Shown: in pieces, positions 1-9,400 of the stretch
How positions within the stretch are numbered: position 1 is the stretch's first letter
How the letters are laid out: the number at the start of each line of letters is the position of its first letter
Assembly: GCA_903927685.1 (NCBI GenBank)
Contig: CAIYOB010000241.1
Coordinates: 1-9,979 of the forward strand
Origin: an uncultured Planctomycetaceae bacterium
GTDB lineage: Bacteria; Planctomycetota; Planctomycetia; Pirellulales; Pirellulaceae
Length of the DNA stretch: 9,979 bases
Direction: 5' to 3'
Notes under the pieces: generated by a model
Told to the model about the DNA's origin: nothing
Databases searched by the model: none
Seen by the model: the letters and a program-made list of their open reading frames with translations, nothing else
Translations under genes and position numbers: made by a program

Positions 1-482
1 AAGTTGTGACCCTTGGGGTCGTCCAGGTAGTAGCTGGTCGTGCCATTGCTGATCTTGCGGACCGAATGCGTGGGATTGCTGCTCGCATCCTCGGCGTCGA
101 CGTAGACGTACAGATCATAGCTCGTGAATTGTTGCGCCAGCCCGGCCAGATCGACGGCGACGGAGAAGTTTGTGGTCATGTACAGCACGCCCTTGAACAG
201 CGGCGCATCTTCGCCGGTCAAGTGCTGATTCTCATAGTGCAGGGCTCCGGACAGCGGGTACGGAGGCAGGCTGGCCAGGCTGTATAACGCCCCCCAGGCG
301 ATCGAAATACCGTCCGCCGGATCGCCGTTGTCGAACGTGACCAACTCGTCGGTTTCATCGCCGTACACCGTGTACCCGTTGCTGGCCAGGTTGTTCCAAT
401 GACCGGCTCGCGCCGAGCCGGCGCCGGCCGCGCCGGTGACGGTCGTGCTTGCGCCGATGGCGAAGAAATTGAAGCTGACAAT
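1..482 (-). other. C-terminal beta-sandwich-like domain, incomplete (part of the giant gene)
   Basis: After the Gly-rich linker a new type of sequence begins with IVSFNFFAIG and AGSARAGHWNNLASNG (AGHWNNLA from 407). It continues with ELVTFDNGDPADGISIAWG, then LHYENQHLTGEDAPLFKGVLY, SVAVDLAGLAQQFTSYDLYVY and SNPTHSVRKISNGTTSYYLDD. About 160 residues are visible before the window edge. The pairing of an opening VSFNF strand, A-G-x-W-N-N-L, and a later F-T-S-Y-D-L-Y-V-Y-V-D strand is one I know from many secreted proteins of Planctomycetota and Verrucomicrobiota, often near the C-terminus; its ligand is not known to me, though a carbohydrate-binding or galactose-binding-like fold is plausible. 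Aromatic residues (Tyr, Trp, Phe) are far more common here than in the repeats, as expected of a globular domain. Confidence 0.6.
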
Positions 483-3400
483 CGTGCCCCCGTCATCCGG
501 TCCGCCGCCGCCTGTGCCGCCAAACGTGGCGCGGCCGTTGTCGCCGATCGCCAAGTCCTCGGCCAAGTCGTCACCCTCGGCCAGGAGCACGTCGTCCCAC
601 GTGCCGCCGAGCACGACGTCCGGGCCGTTGCCGGTTACCAGTTGGTCCGCGCCGGCGGATTCCGGGGAATGGGTTTCCGCGTCAATCAGATTGCCGGCCG
701 CGTCAAAGCGAATCTCGCCGTTGTCGCCGATCACGACGTCGCGGGCCGAATCGCCGGGATCCAAAGCCTGGTAGTCCTGCTGGGCGATCAACTGCCGGGC
801 CTCGGCCAGCGTCTGGCCGCCGGAGGCGAGCACCAACTCGCCGCCGACGCCGGCAATCACGTAATCGGAGTCCGCGCCGGAGGAGATCTGGTCCTCGCCG
901 CCGATGGACGGCGATTGGCTGAGCAGCGAGGCGATCCTGCGGGGCGCCCAGAACAGCACTTGGCCGTTGTCCCCCAGGATGGCATCCGCGTCGGGCGCCG
1001 CACCGGGCAGCCCATCGCCGGCGTTACCGAACAGCAGGTCGCCGGCCTGGCCGCCCACCAGGATGTCGTTCCCGGGACCGCCCGTGACCAGATCGACGTC
1101 GCCGACGCTGTCGTTGGCGGTCGCCAGGCTGGCGAGCGAGGTCGGATTCACCACCAGCAACTGGCCCGGCTCGGGAACCAGGACGCCGTGATCGCCGACC
1201 AGGGCATCATCGCCGGCCTCGCCGGACAGCGTATCCCTGGCCGCGGCGTGGGTCGTGATGATCGTGGTCACGCGCGTCTGCAGATCGACCTCGAACCCGG
1301 AGTCGCCCAGGATGTTGTCGTCGCCGTCCTGGCCGCCGACCTGGTCGGCGCCTGCCGAGCCGGCCAGATTGTCGTCCCCCTGGCTGCCGAGGATCGTGTC
1401 AGCTCCCTCGTTGCCGTCGGCCGTCACGCCGCCGCTGGACGCCGAGGCGTCGAGATAGTCAATGTCCGGCGTGCCCGTGCTGGTGTAATCGCCGTACAGC
1501 ACCAGCGGCGAATCCGGACCGCCGCCGCCCTGGACCAGCAGGGCGTCCTGGCCGCCGCCGCCGTGGACAGCCGAGATCGTGGTGCTGCCGTCGGCTTGCG
1601 GGGCGGCGGTTCCGGCGACCGTGAAGTGATCGGCGTTCTGACCCAGCAGGATATCGACGACTTCCAACGTCTGGTATTCGATCCCCAGCGGCCCCATGTT
1701 CAAGCCCGTGATCGTCGTGCCGGTCAGCAGCCCCCCGCGGGACTCGGTCTGTCCGGTGTCGATCACGTTCAGCGTGTCGTAGCCCGCGTCGCCGTGAACC
1801 CGCAACGCTCCGAGGATGCAATCGACGGTATCGGCCGTCAGGACGCAGGCTGAAGCGGTCACGGGCGGAATGGCCAACTTCGCCACGTTGATCGTGTCGT
1901 TCCCCGGGTTGCCGAAAACCTGAGAGTTCGTCGCCGCGTTGGTGCTGTCGACATCCAGGATATCGCCAGCTTGTCCGAGCGTCAGCACCAAGTCCTCAAT
2001 GGCGCCGTAGACGATGCCCCGCGGCATGTGGAACCCGGTGATGGTCGAGAAGGTCAGCACGCCCGAGTCCGGAGCGGCGTCGCCGCTGTCATCCGCCGAC
2101 AGGAAGTCCGCGCCGGCGCCACCATCGACCGTCAGCAAGTCCAGGATCGCGTGCAGGACGCCGTCCGTGTTCTGCGGATCCCAACTGGCGGGCGGATTGC
2201 CGCCGATCGTGACCGCGGCCTGGCTGCCGGCTTGCACGCGGTCATCAGCCTCCCCGGTCTGGACCGTCGTCCCCGTTCCCGCGGCAACGTTGGTCAGACT
2301 GACGATGTCGGCGTCCGTGCCGGTCTGGATCAAGCCGACCTGCTGCAGGGCGTTGGGATCGACGATCGTCCCACCGAGATTCCCCGCGATCCGGCCGCGG
2401 AGATCAATGACCGAGCCGACGCCGGGATCGGGGTCCGGCGCCGTCCGGTCGCCGGATACGACGACCGTGGTGCCCGCGTTCACCTGGCTGGAGGTGGCCA
2501 GCGACGAAGTATCGCCGAGCAGCAGGACGTTATCGCCGACATCAAGGGTGACGTAGGCCGCGGCATTGACGCGCGATCCGGACGGCCCGACGACCGCAGC
2601 GTCGAACAGTGTCAGGTCTTCGCCGGCGGCCGCCGTGTCGGGAACGGTCAACCGGACCCAGCGGCCGGTCGACTCGATCACGCCCACTCGCAGCGCGCGG
2701 TTCGCCGTCTCGGCCACAATTTCGGTCAAGTCGATGACACCGTTGGTATTCCCGTGGACGACGCCCTCGGTCAGATCCGTCAGCACGACATTTCCGACGG
2801 CGCTGACGTCACTGGTCGCCGCGGCACACCCGGCGGCGCCGCAGCCCTGGAAGCGGATGTCACGGCCGGCTTGCAGGCGGCGGCTATCGGTTCCGGCAAA
2901 CGCCCCGGTGAATTCGTAGGTCGTAGCGATCGTCGTCGTCCCGGAGCCCTGCAATCCCAAGTTGATCACCGGCGTGGGGCTGGAACCGCTCGGCGGCCAA
3001 TGATCGACCACCGGCGTCACGCGCAGCGGCGGATTGCCGTATCGGGTCCGGCTGGGGTCAATATACGGGTAGACGACCACCCGAGCCGTTTCCCAGACGT
3101 TCGTGCTGACGGCCGCACTGCCGCCCGTCGTCTGCAGGAGTCCCTCCAGCAGCCACAGGTCCACGTCGTGGCCGGCCGCGATCAGGTCAAGTTGCGGCCG
3201 GAAGTCGCTGACTCCGGTTTCCCGCAACAGGGCTTGAACGCTGAGCGCATGGTCCCCGCCGGCGCGTCCTTGCAGCGCGGTCGGCAGGCCCGCGCTTTGG
3301 ACCAACTGGACGTTGACGCGGTGCTCCCCGATCACGCCGCCCGTCTGGCCGATATTGCCGACGGGGGCCGTGATGGTCAGCGCGTTCGTCCGGACGATCG

Positions 3401-6400
3401 CCTGGGAGCCGGTCGCCACGATGTCGCCGCTGGCGTTGGTGATCGTCGTGGGCCCGATCGGGTTGTCGATGACGCCGTTCAGGATCAACAGGGGCGCCGC
3501 CGTCGGGTGTGTGTTTTCGATAGTCACCGTCGTGGGCGCGACGTCGTTCACGACGTCGAACGAAAAACCGCTGTCCGTCTGGACGTTGATTTCGATCTCC
3601 GTCGCGTTCGGATCGGGCGTCAGAAAGACCTCGATGCCGTTGATCTGCATGTCCCTGGTCGAGGCGTTGGAGATCTCGACGTTCGCGAACGTGCGTTGGA
3701 ACTCGAACACGCCCTGGCTGCCGGAGATCGTGCCGGACGGCGGGCTCTTGCCATCCTGGGACGACAGCTCGTTGGCCTCGAACACCACGCTGCCGGCTAC
3801 GTCGTTGGCGATGTCTTCGACCACGATGGTCCGGCCTTCCGGCACCGTGTCGCCGAGCGCCAGCGGTTGGCCGGTGTCGGTCACGACCGACACGCCGCGA
3901 TCGACGACAAGGACCGCGCCGCCGTCGACGACCAGCTGCGGAGCGGACTGCTGGGGCAGTCCGACGGTCGCGTTCCACGTGATGTCGCGGTAGGCGTTGA
4001 ATTCTCCCTGTTTGTCGTGGTCGCCGAAGACCAGGAAGCCCCCGCCGTCCTTTTCATCCCGCTCGTAGGTCGTGATGTTCTGGTCCGCCGAGACGGTCAG
4101 GCTGGACGTGCTGATCAAGGCGGACGCCTGGCCGTCGACTTTCGAGTAGCTCTCGTAATCGGTTTTGGCGATCGAATTGTCGGCGCCTCCGAAGCAATCG
4201 CAGCGGGAATTCGACATCGACTTGACGATAATTCCATTGTGCGTGGAGGCCAGGTTCACCTGGTTCCCGAGCAGATTCGCGTGTGGGTTGAGAACGACCT
4301 CCGTCGTGTCGGTCATCTCCATCCGCGCCGTGGCGTTGGAGTTGCCGCCCAGGCCGCCGCCCGTGGCGGTCGCATTGGCGCTGGCATCGACACTGGTGAC
4401 GGTGGCTTTCAAGTTGAGCGCGTCGGCGGTCAGGCTGGCGCCGTTGGCAATGCTGGCCTGCGTCAACGCACTGCTGCTGCCGACGTACAGCCCCTCGTCG
4501 CTGCTGTCGTTGGCGTCCGATCCGCTGCCGACGCCGCTGCCGTCGGCGGTCGCGGTCACGTCCCCGGACAGGCTGCTCTGCGCATCGATGGTCAGGTCAC
4601 CGCCCGCCGTCAGCGTGGCGGCCTGGATGTCGATTTTCGAAGTGTAATCCACGTGAGCCTTGGAATTGGCCGTGGGAATGCCGGCAAACCCCGACGAACT
4701 GATGTCCGTCAAGGTGGTCGCCGATTCGCTGGTGTGAGTCGTGATGGCGAGCGAGTCGTCCGCCTGGAGCTGGGCCAGGTTGCTGATGACGACACTCGCG
4801 TTGTTGGTCGTCGAAGCGCTGGACCGTCCCTCCGACACGGCGACAAAGCCGCCGTTGTTGTTGTCCGCCGAAGCGCTCACATTGCCCGCCGAGGTCGCGG
4901 ACAGGACGACCGAACCGGCGGTCAGCGAGGCCGCTTGGCCGATCGTCAGAGTCAGATTCGGCGTGGAATTCGAAGTGGTCGCGGCCGTCTCGACCGAGAC
5001 CACGCCGCCACCGCCGCCGCTGACCGACGCGGTCGCAATCCCGTCGCCGGAGGGCGCGTCGGCCAGGCCGGCGGCGCCGCCGATGCCGATCAGCTGTTGC
5101 GTCCCGCTGCCGGTTGACGTGATGTCGATCACCAGGTGCTGCTGGCCGCCCCCCACGTCGGTCAGGTCGACCCCGCGCGTGCCCAACGTGTTCCGGGTGC
5201 CCGTCAACACGGTTCCGGTCAGCGGGTCCGTGGGGTCGAGCGTGATGATGTTGGTGCCCGCCAGGGCGTCGGCCCGCGTCGGCGCCAGCTGGAAAGTATT
5301 CGGAGTCACGTTCGCCGCATAGTAGGTCTGCTGTTCGACCAGGCCGCCGATCGGCTGGTCGTCGACCTTGAGGAACGTCTGCGAAACGTTGGTCGGGACG
5401 TTGGTCGGATCAAGTTCGATGGGGGTCGCCGGCGTGGCCGGGTCCGCCAACTGAATCTGGTTGGGCTGGCTCGGATCGTACAGGACGATGTACCGGTTCC
5501 CGCTGACCAGCCCGCCGATCGGCACCACCGGCAGGCTGCCAGGGAGGTTGCCGGCGGTATAAATGACCGTGTCGCCATCCCGGAAGCCCTGTTCGGCAAT
5601 CGCGTCCGCGCCCAGGTAGATGTTGTTGGCAGCCGGATCCGGGGTGACGATCGGTTTCCCCTCGGAATCGAAGGTGACCTCGATATCCACGGCATAGCTG
5701 CTGGTCACTGCGGCGGCGGGCGCGATGTAGGTCACGTTCTGGCCCGGGACAAATCCGTGCGCGGCGAGGGTGATCGTCTGCGCGTCCACGCCGACAGCGG
5801 TGCCGGCAAACCGCTGGGGGGCGGCGGGTACGGCGTTGGCGTCCACCAGGCGGAGCGTGGTGGGATCGACCACGCTGACCAGGTATGCATGGCCGTCCTG
5901 GAGCCCGCCGACGGGCGTGCTGCCGCTGGGTACCGTGTAGATCACGCGGTCGCTGGTTGCCGGCAGGCCATCGCCGTCCAGGCTATGCGGCGACGCGAAA
6001 ACGATCGTGTCGTCCAGCACGTTGACTCCCGCCGGGGCGGTCACCGTGGGCATCTGGGCGCTGAAGCTGTCGCCCAACTGCAGGGATTTGTCGCCCGTCA
6101 CGATCACCCCGTAGGATCGCCCGTCGGTCAGCCCGCCCACGGCGGTCTGTCCCATCGCATCGTAGGTGACTCGCGCGCCCGTCTGCAGGCCGTGGTCTTG
6201 GCTGAAGCTGATCGTATTCTCGCTCGGGCTGACCTGGGTGGCGGCATCGAAGGTGCCGTCGGACAGGTCGGCGGCAGGTATGCCGTGATTCACGCTCACT
6301 TGCAGCGCGCTGCCGGCGGCGAGGACGGTCTGGTCGGCGATCGTCGCCGAGACGGTCGGCGTCACGGTGACGGTAGCATGGTAATCCGTCACGTCGATCA

Positions 6401-9400
6401 CCCCGCCGGACGAGTTGACGATGTTGGCGTCCGCGTCCGTAAAGCTATCGACGTCGACCGTAATGCTGCTGGCGGCGCGGATGACACCGTCGACGGTGGC
6501 CGAGACGGTCGGCTTGGATTCGGCTTCGGCGTCCGAGTCGTTCACGGACACCCCGCCGCCGCCGTGTTGCGTGATCCGGCCGTTGGAAACATCCGCCGCC
6601 TGGGTCACGACGGACACATTCCTCGCGCCGACGCCGCCGACGGGCGTCCCGATGTCGGCGAGCACCTGAGTCGTCGTGGTCCCGTGCGCCGTTCCCGTGG
6701 CATCCCCGATGCCTACAAAGGCAATCGCGCCGCCGGCCGTGGTCAGGTGCGCGTTTGCGAGATTGCTCGACCGGGCCTCGACATCCAGTTGCCCGCCGAC
6801 CGCCAGGACCGTGGCCCCCTGGGCCAAGACCGTGCCGACATCCGCCTTGGCCTCCGCACTGATCGTCGTGTCGGCGACGGAAACCAGGATCGCTCCCGTC
6901 GTATTGTTGGTGGAGACCGAGGCCTGCTTGTCGCTCAGGAACTGGCCGCTCTGGGGATCGTAGTTATGGCCGGAGACGACGCGCACGTCGCCGCCGGCGC
7001 TGACCACTTGGGCCCCGTCCTCGACCAGCGTGCGCACGACCGGTTGGACGGTCGCCGTGGCGGGCAGCGAGCCGACCGAAGCGACGCCCGCGAACGCATA
7101 GCCGCTCGACGTCGCCTCGGCATCCGTCGTCAACAGCGACTGGATTTCGATGGTGTGCGCGGCCGCGACTTGTCCCGACCCACTGACCGAGGTCTTGACC
7201 AGGGGCTGGTTCACATCGCCGCCGCCGACGGTGGCCTGGACATTCGTGCCTTCGCCGTCCAAGCCGAGTGAGCCCCCGTTGGCCTCGCCGAACGCGTCCA
7301 CCTCGGCGGTCACCGTCGACCGCACGCTGACGGAGTCGGCGGTCAGGATCGAGCCGTCGACGTGTGTGTTGACGGAGCCCTGCACCGTGCCCGTGGCCAG
7401 CGTCACGCCGACGGTGACCAGCAGGGCCGCGTTCTCGGAATGCGCATTGACGTCGGCGTACTGGTACGAGTCGCTGGCGACCGTGACGGTGCCTGTCGCC
7501 TGGACGGTCGTACCCAAGCCAAGCCGTGTGTCGATCGTGGGCGAGACGGTGCCTCGCACGTCCGCGCCGGCGCCGCTGACGCCCAGCGAGTTGCTGCCCG
7601 CGGTGCCGTCCGCCTGGACCGTCTTGCTCGTGAGCCCAGCCCCGGTGCTGTCAACATTGTGCGCGGCCAGCACTTGGACGTCGTCGGCGACCAGGGTGAC
7701 GCCCGAGCCCGTATAGGCGTTCAACGTCGGATTGAGCGTCGCGGTCGTCTTGGTGCCGAACGCCGAGATAATGCCGGAGACGTTCAGGCCGAACGAGGTC
7801 GCCTCGGCCCCCGACGTCGACGTGCACTGAACCGTGACGTCGCCGGCCCCGGTGTCCAACGAAACGTTGTCCCCGAGATACGCCTCGACGACGCCGGACA
7901 TGGCCGAGTTGACCACCGTTCCATCGGCGGCGGTAAGGATACCGCCGGAGCCCAGGCTGATGTCGGTGGTGGCCTGTCCCGTCAACGTCGAGGTGACGTT
8001 GGCGTCGCCGCTGGCGAGGGTAATGGCGGTCGCGGCGCCGCTGGGGTTCGAGCCGCTGGCCGGGCCGATGAACGCCGCCGTGTGACTGTCGCCGGTGATC
8101 TCCGCAGTCGCGTTGACACCGTCGCCCGTCAAGGCGGCGATGCCCGCCACCAGCGACGTCGCATTGGCCGTCAGGTTGGCGTCCGCATCCACCGTCAGCG
8201 CTCCCGCGACGACCGTCGTTCCCTCGCCGACCGAGGCTTTCGTGTCCGCCGTTACCTTGGCGACGGGCACCAACACGGACACTTCTGCCAAGCCGCCAGA
8301 GCCGCCACTGGCGTCCGCGGCTGCGGTTGTCGACTCCGCCAAGGCTTGGACGGTCAGCGTGCCGCTGCCCAGCTGGATGTTCGGCGGCGTCGAAGTCGTA
8401 TCGGGACCGACGAACGCCAGCACGTCGCCGCTGACCACGGCATTCGCTTGGCCTCCGGCGCTGGCGATCGTCCCGACGCTCACCGCCAGCACATTGGCCG
8501 TGGCGTCCGCGTCCTGTGCGTCGGCGAGCACGCTCAGTCCCGCCGCCTGGACGACCGCGCCGTCGCTTACGTAGGCCTGCGTCGTCTGGCCGATGGAGGC
8601 GTTGGCCAGCAGGGCACTGATGGTCAAGAGCAGCGAACCGCCGCCGCCGTTGGCCTCGGCCGTGGTCTTGGCGGTCGAAGTCGCCTGGACGTTGACCACG
8701 CCGGTCGAAGCCGTCAACGCGGCTGCCCCCGCGACGTAGGCGGCCACACTGCCGTTGACGTCCGACTTCGCTTTGGCGCCGGCGCCGGACGCCTCGACCG
8801 AAATCGCCACGGGAATCGCCGTCGCCGTGGCGGTCGGCGACGCGTCGGCGGTGACGGAGATCGCGCCTCCGGCAGACGATACGCTGGCCTGGCCGATGTA
8901 GCCCTGGACGTCGTTGGCCACCGTGTTGGTCACCAGGGCCACCGCGATCGAGCCGGCGATTTCCGAAAGTGCGACCGTCACGGCGACGACCTCCCCCTCC
9001 ACCTGCGCCGTATCTTGGGCGGCAACCTGCACGGCGCCCTGGGCCGCCACCACGCTACCGCCGTCGATGAAAGCCTGGATCTCGCTGGTGGTGTGGTTCT
9101 TCACCTTTCCTCCGGCGCCGGTCAGGGCGAATGCGACGCCGGCAAACGGGTCGGTGGCGGAGATGCCGACCGAGACGGCCGGCGCGGTGGCGTGGATGTT
9201 GGCGGCGGTCGAGGGCTTGGTGCTGCTCGAGTTGACGTGGATCTCGCCCCCGGCCGTGACGTGGCTCGCGGTGATGAAAGCCTGGACGGTGTTGGCAACC
9301 CTGTTGGTGGATCTTGACGCTGCGGCGGCTCCCGCGGCGGCCAAGCCCTCGGCGGTGCCCGAACCGGCCAGCGCGACGGCGACCGTCAGAGCCGTGATTT

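Noticed and set aside
2400..2470. Asp/Pro-rich DPDPDPG turn as a possible dockerin or EF-hand calcium site
   Set aside because: The alternating Asp-Pro spacing lacks the 12-residue loop pattern and flanking helices of an EF-hand or dockerin; it is better read as a turn within the beta-rich module.
3187..3978. Minus-strand frame of 263 codons in another phase, very Arg-rich
   Set aside because: It overlaps the real minus frame in a different phase, is made of Arg/Asp/Gly-rich low-complexity sequence, and lacks any motif. It is a typical high-GC shadow; the same holds for 218-574, 1459-1821 and 5306-5695.
4264..4322. Met-Glu-Met in the minus frame as a possible start of a separate gene
   Set aside because: The repeat period continues across this point without change and no upstream stop exists in the frame, so it is an internal Met.
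4981..5030. Short GCC/GCG-rich trinucleotide runs, here and at several other places such as 1500-1565 and 8640
   Set aside because: They encode Gly or Ala runs in the protein turns. They are short, irregular and without spacers, so they are neither a CRISPR array nor a notable microsatellite.
1971..5117. Long plus-strand open frame of about 1,050 codons, and similar ones at 399-1853, 5136-7271 and 7362-9317
   Set aside because: They lie codon-for-codon opposite the minus-strand gene. Their translations are Arg/Gly/Asp/His-rich with no recognisable domain or repeat, whereas the minus frame gives coherent repeats and RTX motifs and is open across all their stops.
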